Source of the DNA: Sphingobacteruim zhuxiongii
GTDB lineage: Bacteria; Bacteroidota; Bacteroidia; Sphingobacteriales; Sphingobacteriaceae
Direction of reading: 5' to 3'
Assembly (NCBI RefSeq): GCF_009557615.1
Contig: NZ_CP045652.1
Location: 4,030,001-4,094,000, forward strand
DNA: 64,000 nucleotides
Under the pieces are notes generated by a model. That model worked only from the letters and a program-made list of their open reading frames with translations, had not been told where the DNA came from and made no database searches. This document shows, one piece after another, positions 45,820 to 54,864 of the stretch (positions are counted from its first letter, which is position 1; the number at the start of each line of letters is the position of its first letter). The position numbers were made by a program, and so were the translations under genes.

Positions 45820-46376
45820 CGATTCGAGCTTCAATTAGGATATGATCTATTTGATTACATTTCAAAACTATGGAACTTTTAGATTTGATATATTCCCATG
45901 GAATGCGTATATAACTAAACGCTTACTATTATACGACTATTTCAAAACAATTATCATTCGATAAATAAATCTTTGATATTTCAAATTAGCGTGGAAATTT
46001 TCTGAGAAGACAGTAGTTTTTGTTCGCTACTCGAACACAACAAATGGATAAAGACTAACTGCCCATTTGAATGTATTACATAACACTACTCTCAACGAAG
46101 CATCCCCATACGCCGCTGAAATAATCAATTTAGGCGATTGGAAAATAATCCAACTCTGATAGAGGTTTTACTAGCGCATTTACATTCTAGCGGGAACAGT
46201 AAATTCATATAAATTATTATAGTTCTCAACTATTTTACAGCTTCCACTTCGCTGATACCTATATCAAAAATTCAAGCCCTGACCCTATACCCATTTTAAT
46301 TGGGGACTATTTTTTATTTAGCATATAGATTACTTTTATTTAATCAACAATAGTGTTGTTTAGATAAATAACGCAA
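45820..46376. other. AT-rich gap upstream of mobilization genes; possible oriT zone
   Basis: 557 bases with no gene recognised. A small hairpin TGTTCG/CGAACA with a 5-base loop lies at 46021-46037, and a weak inverted repeat CAACA/TGTTG lies about 25 bases before the primase ATG. In related elements oriT lies near the mob genes, so this gap is a candidate, but no nic consensus was identified. Confidence 0.3.
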
Positions 46377-47288
46377 ATGAGCTCTTCCAAAAACTCAGAT
46401 TTTCTAGAAGAAGTAAAACAGATTGATTTAGTCTATTACCTGTCAAGTTTGGGTTATGAACCAATTCGAATACGAGGAAATGAGTTTTGGTATTTGTCTC
46501 CTCTAAGAATAGAAAAAACGGCCTCTTTCAAAATCAATAGAAAACTAAATAGGTGGTATGACTTTGGTCTTGGCAGAGGCGGAAGTTTGATTGATCTGGG
46601 GATACACCTAGAGAATTGCAGTATTGCAGATGTCATTTCGAAAATAAAAGACAGCAAATTAATTTTTCCGAGAAATCTAACACTTGCCGTACCATTGGAG
46701 TATCGCAAGCAAAATAAAATTGAGATTCTATCGAATACATCGTTACGTTCGGTTGAGCTTTTGGAATATTTACAACATCGGCGTATCGCTATCAGTATTG
46801 CCGATTTGTATTGTCGAGAGTTAACATATCGAGTGAAAAACAACCAATATAAGGCCATCGGATTTGCGAATCGTTCTGGCGGTTTCGAATTAAGAAATCC
46901 TATTACAAAAATATCCACCTCTCCCAAAGATATTAGCCATTTCGCTACTGGAAATCGAGAAATCCAAGTATTTGAAGGCTTTATGGATTTCCTCACCTTT
47001 AGAACACTAAATAAACAGATCGATGATCAGAGTGCCGATTTTCTTATCCTCAATTCCGTCTCATTATTCGAACGAGCAGAACAAGTTCTTGCCACTTACG
47101 ATCGCGTTGGGCTCTTTTTCGATCAGGATGCTGCAGGCAGAGCGTTGACAGAACGCGCTCTTTGCTTAGGTGCAAAATTCTACGATCAAAGCGAATTATA
47201 TCAAGGATACAAAGATCTGAACGATTGGGTGATGGAATACGGTAAACGCCAAACATTACATCCTACCGGGACGCTGCGTATCAAGTGA
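46377..47288 (+). CDS. Mobile-element primase (CHC2-like plus Toprim)
   Basis: A 303-residue protein. The N-terminal DnaG zinc-ribbon-like fold (about 10-85) keeps YLSPLRIEKTASFKINRKLNRWYDFGLGRGGSLIDL but has lost the zinc cysteines. A Toprim domain (about 195-290) shows EGFMDFLTF and VGLFFDQDAAGRA. This cysteine-free arrangement is usual in primases of Bacteroidota mobilizable elements. It probably primes complementary-strand synthesis after transfer. Starts the cluster primase - accessory protein - relaxase - coupling protein. Confidence 0.85.
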   Translation: MSSSKNSDFLEEVKQIDLVYYLSSLGYEPIRIRGNEFWYLSPLRIEKTASFKINRKLNRWYDFGLGRGGSLIDLGIHLENCSIADVISKIKDSKLIFPRNLTLAVPLEYRKQNKIEILSNTSLRSVELLEYLQHRRIAISIADLYCRELTYRVKNNQYKAIGFANRSGGFELRNPITKISTSPKDISHFATGNREIQVFEGFMDFLTFRTLNKQIDDQSADFLILNSVSLFERAEQVLATYDRVGLFFDQDAAGRALTERALCLGAKFYDQSELYQGYKDLNDWVMEYGKRQTLHPTGTLRIK

Positions 47289-47307
47289 GAATCAAAAATG
47301 CTAGCAT

Positions 47308-47673
47308 ATGAGATCCAAGAGCATTAAGAAAACTAAAAAAGATTGTTCGGTCAATATCCGAATAACGTCGTCAGAATATCAGAGGCTCCAAAAGGAATGT
47401 GAAAAGACGATCTACCCCAATTTGTCCGTTTATCTCCGAGGAATGATTTTTCGGAAGCCAACCATCATGCGGATTCGCAATGAATCCATGGACGATATTC
47501 TGATCGAGATTTCAAAAATTCAAAATTCCATTTGCTTGCTGCATGAAGACAACGACGACCTTCAATTTCCCCATACCCAAACACGGTATTGTGGGGAACT
47601 TCAGCCTTCTATTGCTTACCAGATTATCGAGCTTAATGAATTGATCAAAAAACTATTAGCCTTATGTTTGTAA
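47308..47673 (+). CDS. Mobilization accessory protein (MobC/MbpA-like, ribbon-helix-helix)
   Basis: A 121-residue basic protein. The segment VNIRITSSEYQRLQKECEKTIYPNLSVYLRGMIF (about 15-48) is the ribbon-helix-helix signature of relaxosome accessory proteins. The C-terminal part (about 60-121) is helical. It should bind oriT and assist the relaxase. It overlaps the relaxase start by 10 bases. Confidence 0.8.
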   Translation: MRSKSIKKTKKDCSVNIRITSSEYQRLQKECEKTIYPNLSVYLRGMIFRKPTIMRIRNESMDDILIEISKIQNSICLLHEDNDDLQFPHTQTRYCGELQPSIAYQIIELNELIKKLLALCL

Positions 47674-48779
47674 GAGTACACCATGTAAAGAGCTTCCATC
47701 ACGCCTTAACTTATAATGAGCGAAAAGTGCTTGAGGGGAACGCACAATGCCTACAGGCATGCAACTTTCCATTGCTTAGAAATAATTTAACAAAGGAATT
47801 AACGAAGAAATATCTCAACCACTGGGAGGCAAAGAATGTAACATCTCAAATTAAGAGCTTGCATTTCCTTCTGTCCTTCTCACCGAAAAATCAGCATTTA
47901 GATCAAGGTCTTCTCACAGAAATTGCAAGAAATTATATGCGTTTAACGAGCCTTAGCCAACAGCCCTACCTGATCTATCAACACTTTGATACTGCCATCC
48001 CTCACCTACATATAATTTCCACATGCATTGATCAATCTGGAGCAAAAATAAACACAAGTATGTTCGTGTATCGTCGTTCACTGCCTGCTGTGAAAGAGCT
48101 AGTTCGTTTGTACGATCTTCACACAAACAAAATTGTTCCCGCATCATTCCTTGCAAAACAGCCGTCCCCTTGCAAAATTGAATATGGCAGCGTTCCAAGC
48201 AAACAAGCAATTGAAAATATTGTAGACTATTTACTAAAAAATTACTGTGTTTGCGATATCTACAGTTGGACAGCACTGTTAAGCCGTTGGCATATCAAAC
48301 CAATCATTTTAACTCGCGAGCCTCGACAAACTTATGGAATGCTCTATTATATCACGGACGAAAAAAATAAAACAGTTAGTAGCGGAATTCCAGCAAGCAG
48401 GCTGCCGTCAGCTCCCACTTGGCAGAAGCTTTCAACCTATTTCAAGGAAAATGAAAATCGAAAACAAAAAGCAGAAACGACAATCAAAAATGTTTTACTT
48501 TATGCTTCCTGTTCAACCGAGAACTCCTACGCAAGCTTGGCTCGAACCTTAGTAAAAAATGGTATTGTTATCACTCATGCAAAAATCACTAAAGATGAAG
48601 ATCCACTAGCTATCGTCATCAGTTTTGTCGATCGTGTAGCTGTGCGGCTTAGTGAATTAAATCTCGCCATCAGCGTTGAAAACATGTTAAAAATGGCCGA
48701 ACTAAGTGCATCTATCAGCCACGGTAAAAATAAAATTTTCAGGGATACCAACAACATCACCTTGTCAAAAAATGGCTAG
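47664..48779 (+). CDS. Relaxase/mobilization nuclease (MobB-like)
   Basis: A 371-residue relaxase-family protein. The relaxase domain (about 5-150) has an early YNERKV motif with a candidate catalytic tyrosine and the metal-binding histidine block QHFDTAIPHLHII (about 107-120). The C-terminal region (about 190-371) is less conserved. It nicks oriT and leads the DNA strand through the Tra channel. It overlaps the accessory gene before it and the coupling-protein gene after it, so the three are co-translated. Confidence 0.88.
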   Translation: MFVRVHHVKSFHHALTYNERKVLEGNAQCLQACNFPLLRNNLTKELTKKYLNHWEAKNVTSQIKSLHFLLSFSPKNQHLDQGLLTEIARNYMRLTSLSQQPYLIYQHFDTAIPHLHIISTCIDQSGAKINTSMFVYRRSLPAVKELVRLYDLHTNKIVPASFLAKQPSPCKIEYGSVPSKQAIENIVDYLLKNYCVCDIYSWTALLSRWHIKPIILTREPRQTYGMLYYITDEKNKTVSSGIPASRLPSAPTWQKLSTYFKENENRKQKAETTIKNVLLYASCSTENSYASLARTLVKNGIVITHAKITKDEDPLAIVISFVDRVAVRLSELNLAISVENMLKMAELSASISHGKNKIFRDTNNITLSKNG

Positions 48780-50757
48780 CGGAGAAAACATACAAGCATT
48801 AAGAAAGATTGCGGACATGTGCCGAACTATAGCTTTCTGTTTACTACTCGTACATATTTATTATGTGGGGTATGCTGCATTCCAGGAGAAGAACTTGACG
48901 TGGTTGCTTACCGATCGTATAATGCTCGCCATAAAAGAGACGGGGTTACTAAATGAATTTCACCGGCCCAAAATTATATGTCTGATCTTTCTTTTGTGCT
49001 CACTAATTGGTACACAAGGGAGAAAAGAAAAAACCTATCGTTGGTCGGTAGCCTTGATTTGCAGTATATTCGGACTGCTAGTGTTTTTGCTTTGTCCGAT
49101 AGTCCTACATTTCCACTTCAGCGCATTTTTCAATATTTCTAACTATAGTCTACTATGTGTCGCCGGACTGTTGCTATTTATCAAGGGAGTTACCGGAGCT
49201 AGCCGCATTTTAAAAAAACAGCTAATAGAAAAAGATATCTTCAATAGAACTAACCAAACCTTTCCTCAACAAGAAGAGCGAATTGATAATGAGTATTCCA
49301 TTAACCTTCCCGCGGAATATCGTCTGGGAAGGAAGACTCGACGCAGCTGGATCAACATCATCAACCCGTTTCGGGCGTTGCTCGTTTTGGGGAGTCCAGG
49401 TGCAGGAAAATCATACTTCGTCATACGCCATGTCATCTCGCAACACATCCAGAAAGGATTCACCATGTTCATTTACGACTTTAAGTTTGATGATCTCACT
49501 AAAATCGCCTACCATCACTGGAAAATCTCAAAGAAGCGTGCGCATAACGACACAAAGTTTTATTGCATCAATTTCGACGATCTCAACAGAACGCATCGTT
49601 GTAATCCCCTAGAGCCCTCTGCAATGAATGATATTTCCGATGCAGCAGAGTCAGCACGCACTATTCTATTGGGCTTAAATAGGGATTGGATTAAGCGTCA
49701 AGGCGACTTCTTTATCGAATCTTCTATCAACTTACTGACTGCAGTTATTTGGTATCTCAAACGTTATCAAGATGGCGAGTATTGTACATTACCACACGTT
49801 ATTGAGCTCATGCAGCAGGATTACGATCGCCTATTCTCTATGCTCCGTACAAATAAAGAGATCGAAGTCTTGATTAATCCTTTTGTAAACGCTTATCTAA
49901 ATAACGTTATGGAACAGTTGGAAGGTCAAGTTGCTTCAGCAAAAATCGCGCTAGCGAGATTATCTTCGCCGCAACTCTATTATGTGCTTTCGGGCAACGA
50001 TTTTAATCTAGACATCAATAATCCGAATGATCCAAAAGTAATTTGTATGGGAAACAATCCGCAGAAAATCCAAACTTATGGCGCTGTACTGTCCTTGTAC
50101 GTAAACAGGTTAATCAAGCAGGTAAACCGTAAAGGGATGCGAAAATGCAGTTTGGTTTTTGATGAATTTCCGACGATTTATTTAAACAATATCGATAGCC
50201 TCATCGCCACAGCGCGAAGCAATCGTGTTTCGACCTGCCTGGGGCTACAAGATATTAGTCAGCTACGCAAAGATTATGGTCGCGATCTAGCTGACGTTAT
50301 TATGAACATTGTTGGAAATGTTATCAGTGGACAAGTTTCCGGCGAGACATCTAAGCTACTCTCGGAGCGATTTGGAAAAATAATGCAAGACCGTCAAAGT
50401 TTTTCCGTAAACAGCTCCGACACCTCGGTCAGCTATTCCCAACAGCTGGAAATGGCAATCCCTACCTCGACAATTTCTAATTTATCCGCTGGGGAATTTG
50501 TCGGTGTAGTTGCCGATGACCCGCTGACTCCAATCGAACTAAAAGGTTTTCATTCAAAAATCATTAATGATCATCATGCTTTAGCTAACGAGGAGGCGTC
50601 CTACACGGCATTGCCTCTTAGAAACTTCGCAAACGAAGATATCATCCAGCAATCATACTTGCAGATAAAAAGAGAGGTGTTGGAAATTGCATATTCAGAA
50701 ATGGACCGATTGCTCAGCAATCCGGAACTTCAACATCTGGTCATTCGAAAAAACTAA
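48772..50757 (+). CDS. Type IV coupling protein (VirD4/TraD-like; MobC in Bacteroidales naming)
   Basis: About 661 residues from the ATG at 48772, which overlaps the relaxase stop by 8 bases; the frame extends upstream to 48706. Several N-terminal membrane helices (about 15-150) precede a cytoplasmic ATPase with Walker A GSPGAGKSY, Walker B SLVFDEFPTIYL and the coupling-protein block ICMGNNPQK. The C-terminal part includes the QDISQLRKDYG motif. It brings the relaxosome to the secretion channel and pumps DNA. Last gene of the mobilization operon and probably near the right end of the element. Confidence 0.92.
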   Translation: MASGENIQALRKIADMCRTIAFCLLLVHIYYVGYAAFQEKNLTWLLTDRIMLAIKETGLLNEFHRPKIICLIFLLCSLIGTQGRKEKTYRWSVALICSIFGLLVFLLCPIVLHFHFSAFFNISNYSLLCVAGLLLFIKGVTGASRILKKQLIEKDIFNRTNQTFPQQEERIDNEYSINLPAEYRLGRKTRRSWINIINPFRALLVLGSPGAGKSYFVIRHVISQHIQKGFTMFIYDFKFDDLTKIAYHHWKISKKRAHNDTKFYCINFDDLNRTHRCNPLEPSAMNDISDAAESARTILLGLNRDWIKRQGDFFIESSINLLTAVIWYLKRYQDGEYCTLPHVIELMQQDYDRLFSMLRTNKEIEVLINPFVNAYLNNVMEQLEGQVASAKIALARLSSPQLYYVLSGNDFNLDINNPNDPKVICMGNNPQKIQTYGAVLSLYVNRLIKQVNRKGMRKCSLVFDEFPTIYLNNIDSLIATARSNRVSTCLGLQDISQLRKDYGRDLADVIMNIVGNVISGQVSGETSKLLSERFGKIMQDRQSFSVNSSDTSVSYSQQLEMAIPTSTISNLSAGEFVGVVADDPLTPIELKGFHSKIINDHHALANEEASYTALPLRNFANEDIIQQSYLQIKREVLEIAYSEMDRLLSNPELQHLVIRKN

Positions 50758-50773
50758 ACTCAGCCTTTTTTCC

Positions 50774-50790
50774 TCGTCTTAAAAAGACGA
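50774..50790. terminator. Hairpin between convergent genes
   Basis: TCGTCTT/AAGACGA with a 3-base loop, preceded by TTTTTT on the plus strand, lies between the coupling-protein gene (+) and the HprK-like gene (-). It is read on the minus strand without a following T tract. A likely shared terminator, modest support. Confidence 0.45.
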
Positions 50791-50819
50791 AACTTTCACG
50801 ATGTGCTCAAATTAACATG

Positions 50820-51731
50820 CTACCGAACAAGCAAGGGGTCGTCCAGAGCAAAGGAATGAGAGAGTTCTACCGCGCCTTTGTCTGGTAGACATTTTAATTT
50901 GGCCACCTTTACTTGACTAATAATTAGCTCCAAGCTGCTAACCATCTGATTAAAAAGATTTGCGTTCCATCGAATCGCCGAGCAGCTCGGAAGCACTGCT
51001 GTTAGTGCTTGAATCTCTTTTTGTTGCGATAAATCGTTGTAAGATGACTGTTCTAAGCGAACCAGCGCATTCAGGGGGAATTCACTACGACGATAGCAAT
51101 GCGTTTTACCACTCCAGGGTGTGCCAAAGATTAGTACCTGGTTGTCTCCGCAAATACGAATCGCTGGATTATCATCGTTGAGAAGACCAAATTCAGGAAG
51201 GTACTTCATCCATAACCGGGAGTGCGTGCTTTTTCCCGTGCCACTTTTGCCTAAAAAAGCAACCGCAGCGTGGCCATTTTCTACAACTGAAGCATGTATC
51301 AATAGAGTCCTATAAGCTAAACATGCTTGCCCAAAAGCAACCATAATTAACCAACTTAATTTGTTGGTATTAAACAATTCTTCGGCTTCTGGATAAATGA
51401 CGGAACGGCTGAAATCCTTTTCACTACACATTAGCCAGTCGCTCTTTTGCCTGGTCCCTAGAATTGAGGTAAAATAGTTGTCGGAGCTTTCTTCAAATCG
51501 AAAACGTTCCAGCCAAATCACGGATATATCACTCAAGATTTTTCGCGGCGGCAAGTTAGAAATGTTTGTATTTCTTTTAATCGCGATGGTCATCATCGGA
51601 TCGATCTTGGGTGCGGCGCACCTAAACGGCAAAAAGCTGGGCAAAGCCCGATCGATTTCCAGACCCAAATAATCCACGATTTTAATGACATGGTCCGCAA
51701 CACGATAATAAAAAGTTGCATGTATCTCCAT
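50820..51731 (-). CDS. HPr kinase/phosphorylase-like (HprK-related) ATP-binding protein
   Basis: A 303-residue protein. The C-terminal half has the HprK-type P-loop GKSGTGKST (161-169), the acidic NDDNPAI (185-191) and a later PWSGKTH segment, preceded by LIHASVV. The N-terminal half is not the usual HprK domain. HprK-related kinases occur in peptide-modification clusters (for example tailoring kinases of some lasso clusters) and in HprK/PqqD-related systems. It is the last of four tightly spaced genes (8 bases after the ABC gene). Likely substrate: a protein or peptide of the same cluster. Confidence 0.85.
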   Translation of the reverse strand: MEIHATFYYRVADHVIKIVDYLGLEIDRALPSFLPFRCAAPKIDPMMTIAIKRNTNISNLPPRKILSDISVIWLERFRFEESSDNYFTSILGTRQKSDWLMCSEKDFSRSVIYPEAEELFNTNKLSWLIMVAFGQACLAYRTLLIHASVVENGHAAVAFLGKSGTGKSTHSRLWMKYLPEFGLLNDDNPAIRICGDNQVLIFGTPWSGKTHCYRRSEFPLNALVRLEQSSYNDLSQQKEIQALTAVLPSCSAIRWNANLFNQMVSSLELIISQVKVAKLKCLPDKGAVELSHSFALDDPLLVR

Positions 51732-51739
51732 TTTTCTTC

Positions 51740-53383
51740 CTACTGTTTGACGGTCATCGCGTTTTCACGCATTTCCAAAATGTGTTTAAAATATTGCTTT
51801 TGACTGAGATCGTGCGTAACAAAAATTAAAATTTTGTCAGCTCCAATTTCCAGTAGATTTGTAACAAGCTTATGAGCTGTCTGTTGATCCAGAGCAGAAG
51901 TAACCTCGTCGAAGAGCCATACCTTAGCCGGTAGTAAGATTGCTCGAGCGATGGCTAATCGTTGTATCTGTCCTTCCGATAGGCCAAATCCGGATTCTCC
52001 AACAACGGTATCCAGTCCTTCTGGTAAATTCCATACAAATTCGGCGCAAGCCACTCCAAGCGCATGCTTCAATTGAACTTCACTGCTCCAATCATTGCCA
52101 AATAACAAATTTTCCCGGATGGTACCATTAAACAATTTCTCACCTTGGGGAACGAATGCAAAGTTACAACGGTACGTAGCGTTCATGAGTCGATTTTGCG
52201 ACCCTTCTTTTAAGACAATTGCACCTGCTTGCGGATCTATAAGTCCCAGAATTGCTCTTAACATGGTGGACTTGCCCAAGCCACTTGAGCCGAAAACAAG
52301 TGTGGGTTCACCACGCTTAAATAAAAAGCTCAAATTGCACGTTAACAACTTACCCTCCACTTGCAAGGATACATTTGATAGTCTTAGTTCATCGAGCTCA
52401 TTTAAGACACTATGCTCCGCAATTTCCTCGCTAGGTTCATTCAAAAGTTCTTCGAGCCGCTCGACCGAGCTCCCCACGCGAACCAGTGCAGGTAAATAAC
52501 CTACTAAGGTAGCCACAGGCGCTTGCAAGCGAATCACAAGTTGCAAAAATGCGGACATCGTCCCTACGGTGATTAATCCATCATTCAAAGATAATATCCC
52601 CCAAACGAACGTCACAATATAACTGATACTAAACCCCAATCCCCATATTCCTCTGGAAAAAAGAGAAAAGCCAATTAATCGCTTTTTAATACCAAAAATT
52701 TCGCCTTGATCTTTCTCGATGCGCTCCCATCGTGGTTTATCTTGGTTCATCGATCTAATCAACAAGCGCAACCGCAGGTTGTCTTGTATAGTCTTCCCCA
52801 GCTGACTCTCGGCCAGCTTAAGTGATTTTTGAAGATCGCGTAGTTTACGAAAATAGAACTTGGAAAATAATAAAAGCGGAGTGATTAACAGCAATACCGC
52901 TGCTAACCAAGGATCCATCCAGTAAAGAAACCAGGTGGCCGCTACAATTTTAAGGAGACTAATCAGGCAAGCGATAAGCGTTTGCGCAGCAGCAGTCACG
53001 ATCTCCTGGGTGTCGTTTAAAACGCGCACCATTAAGTCTCCAGTATGCTTTTTTTGCCCATCCCAAGGCACAGAAATTTGTTTTTTAAGGACCAGCTTCT
53101 GCAAATCCACTAACATTAAGGCTTTATTACGCTCATTGAGAAACGCAGCAAATTGCATGCAAGCAAACGACAGGATGATACATGAAGCGGTTACCAATAG
53201 CAACATGCTGAGGCTTTCGCTGCCATGATGCACAGCGCGGTCTATCGATCGTTTAGAAAACCAAATAAACGCTAAACTGAATGATAGCCCTAGGAGTTCA
53301 AACAGAAAATAATAAAATAGTTTGTATTTATAGGTCTTAGAAAACCGCAGAATCCAGTGAAGCTGATGTTTTGTTATCATCAC
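51740..53383 (-). CDS. ABC exporter, fused membrane and ATPase domains
   Basis: A 547-residue half transporter: an ABC membrane domain with about six helices (about 20-300) and an ATPase domain (about 335-540). The ATPase has Walker A GSSGLGKST (365-373), signature LSEGQ (468-472), Walker B VWLFDE (488-493) and switch H524. No peptidase C39 domain precedes the membrane part, so any leader removal would need another enzyme. It lies 8 bases after the nucleotidyltransferase gene. By context, it exports the product of the cluster. Confidence 0.92.
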   Translation of the reverse strand: MMITKHQLHWILRFSKTYKYKLFYYFLFELLGLSFSLAFIWFSKRSIDRAVHHGSESLSMLLLVTASCIILSFACMQFAAFLNERNKALMLVDLQKLVLKKQISVPWDGQKKHTGDLMVRVLNDTQEIVTAAAQTLIACLISLLKIVAATWFLYWMDPWLAAVLLLITPLLLFSKFYFRKLRDLQKSLKLAESQLGKTIQDNLRLRLLIRSMNQDKPRWERIEKDQGEIFGIKKRLIGFSLFSRGIWGLGFSISYIVTFVWGILSLNDGLITVGTMSAFLQLVIRLQAPVATLVGYLPALVRVGSSVERLEELLNEPSEEIAEHSVLNELDELRLSNVSLQVEGKLLTCNLSFLFKRGEPTLVFGSSGLGKSTMLRAILGLIDPQAGAIVLKEGSQNRLMNATYRCNFAFVPQGEKLFNGTIRENLLFGNDWSSEVQLKHALGVACAEFVWNLPEGLDTVVGESGFGLSEGQIQRLAIARAILLPAKVWLFDEVTSALDQQTAHKLVTNLLEIGADKILIFVTHDLSQKQYFKHILEMRENAMTVKQ

Positions 53384-53391
53384 TGTTAACT

Positions 53392-54486
53392 TTACTTGAA
53401 CGACTTGATGTACAACTGATAAATTGGAAAACTTAGGGCTTCCATCGGTGCTACGCCTAAAAATCGTCGGAAGTTTTCGAAAAGTCTTTCTTGCCGATCA
53501 ACACGCCCTCCCGGATTATTTTGATCAGGGTGCAAAGGATCAAAGAAGCCAAAATTCCCTGTTCGTAGAATGTGATCTGTCATCCACTCGGCGCCTTTAT
53601 ATGGGATAATAGGGAAAGGTAGATATTCCTCTGGCAGGTGAAACAAATCCACTAACATTCGATGTAATAAATGGGCCCATTTCAGCATGCCAAGTTTAGC
53701 ATACACCTCTCGCAGCCGATCATGATCTAGCCGTTTTCCATAAGAGAAGTATAAGCGGCAAGCGTCACAAAGTTGGCGCAGCCCAATACCGTAGGTTACT
53801 TGATGTTTAAGTATATGTGCATTTACCTGCACAATGTTCAACAAGTCACTTGGTATCTCGACCGATGTATGCCCAAATGTTCGGCTGATAGGGCGCTTCA
53901 GTTCTTCATGAACAAAATCTTCGACAAACGACTGGATGAAAGGGTTACGAAGTTGGACAATACGTCGATGCTGTTCAACTTCAAAGCCCCGCCAATAGAA
54001 TCCACAACTGTATCTATTCTTACTTAGAAGCGATCCTTGGTTTTCAGCAACCAAGTGCTGCGCATCTTCAAAATCATCTTTAAATGGGAAAAACCAATCA
54101 ATATCCCCACTAGTTCGCAAGCTTGGATCTGCATAGTATGTGGAAACTCCATGCCCTTTTTGGAGAACACATCTCAGGCCTTTTTGTTGAAAGAGGTGAT
54201 ACTGTTGAGCAATGGCCTTTTCCATCGCTGCATTTTTCCGTTGCACGCGGTCCACACGAACCAGCCATTTCAACATGATGTCTGCGGGCGGTAATAGCTG
54301 TTCAGGAAGTTGCTGAACAGCAGTGGCAACCATTGCTTCTACGGTTTGATGTATTGACATCTGAAAGACTTCACGCCAATCCTGACCAGATAAATTTTCA
54401 AAGAAAACGGGATTTGGAACTTCTCCCCATAGCGATGCCCGAAGGGCCTCCAACATCGCCTGAGTTGTTGGTCGTGTTAAAATCAT
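53392..54486 (-). CDS. Nucleotidyltransferase-family protein (NTP_transf_5 type)
   Basis: A 364-residue cytoplasmic protein. The Pol-beta-like core is seen at LQKGHG (108-113) and YYADPSLRTSGDIDWFFP (117-134), the K-G and R-x-x-G-D-I-D motifs of the NTP_transf_5 family, with D128 and D130 as likely metal ligands. The rest is helical. Such proteins appear next to PqqD-like and HprK-like genes in peptide or surface-polymer clusters. It could transfer a nucleotide to a peptide or protein; the substrate is not known. Confidence 0.85.
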   Translation of the reverse strand: MILTRPTTQAMLEALRASLWGEVPNPVFFENLSGQDWREVFQMSIHQTVEAMVATAVQQLPEQLLPPADIMLKWLVRVDRVQRKNAAMEKAIAQQYHLFQQKGLRCVLQKGHGVSTYYADPSLRTSGDIDWFFPFKDDFEDAQHLVAENQGSLLSKNRYSCGFYWRGFEVEQHRRIVQLRNPFIQSFVEDFVHEELKRPISRTFGHTSVEIPSDLLNIVQVNAHILKHQVTYGIGLRQLCDACRLYFSYGKRLDHDRLREVYAKLGMLKWAHLLHRMLVDLFHLPEEYLPFPIIPYKGAEWMTDHILRTGNFGFFDPLHPDQNNPGGRVDRQERLFENFRRFLGVAPMEALSFPIYQLYIKSFK

Positions 54487-54491
54487 GTCGC

Positions 54492-54761
54492 TTATTCAAT
54501 AATTACTTGATTGGCTTTCAATTGATTTACCAGTAGCTTAGAATCTCTATGGGCAGTTTCAGCATCAATTTCATACTCTTGCATCAGTAAATTGGCCACA
54601 TCTGCTAAGTCAAAATCTCGTCCTTTTAGTGCTTCCATGAGGAATGCCGAGGTGGCATTAAAGCTAAAAACACGCGACATATCCACGGTACCTTGATCCG
54701 GGTCTACGACAAGGTAATCCTTCCCAACTCTTCTTAATATAAACGGCTCTTTTAGTCTCAT
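54492..54761 (-). CDS. PqqD-family peptide chaperone (RRE-like)
   Basis: 89 residues from the ATG at 54761, the natural start (RLKEPFILRRVGKDYLVVD); the frame is open to 54821 but that extension is not PqqD-like and runs into the terminator zone. The PqqD/RRE winged-helix shape is visible: beta strands, then NATSAFLMEALKGRDF and DLADVANLLMQEYEIDAETAHRDSKLLVNQL. PqqD-type proteins bind leader peptides and present them to modifying enzymes. First gene of the four-gene operon; 5 bases before the nucleotidyltransferase gene. Confidence 0.88.
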   Translation of the reverse strand: MRLKEPFILRRVGKDYLVVDPDQGTVDMSRVFSFNATSAFLMEALKGRDFDLADVANLLMQEYEIDAETAHRDSKLLVNQLKANQVIIE

Positions 54762-54800
54762 ATTAGGATATTTAAATTCATTGCTGCACGGGCAAGAATA

Positions 54801-54841
54801 GAAAAAATTAAAACAGAGCAATCCCTAAAGGAGTTGCTCTG
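54801..54841 (-). terminator. Rho-independent terminator after the fimbrillin gene
   Basis: On the minus strand, CAGAGCAA...TTGCTCTG (54814-54841) is followed by TTTTAATTTTTTC. It ends the peptide-fimbrillin transcript 24 bases after the stop codon and lies just before the PqqD operon, which is thus either read through at a reduced level or has its own promoter. Confidence 0.8.
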
Positions 54842-54864
54842 TCTGAAATAGAATAGATATATTG

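Noticed and set aside
46454-46996. A 180-codon minus-strand ORF opposite the primase gene
   Set aside because: The plus-strand primase has clear Toprim motifs; the antisense frame shows no motif and is a shadow.
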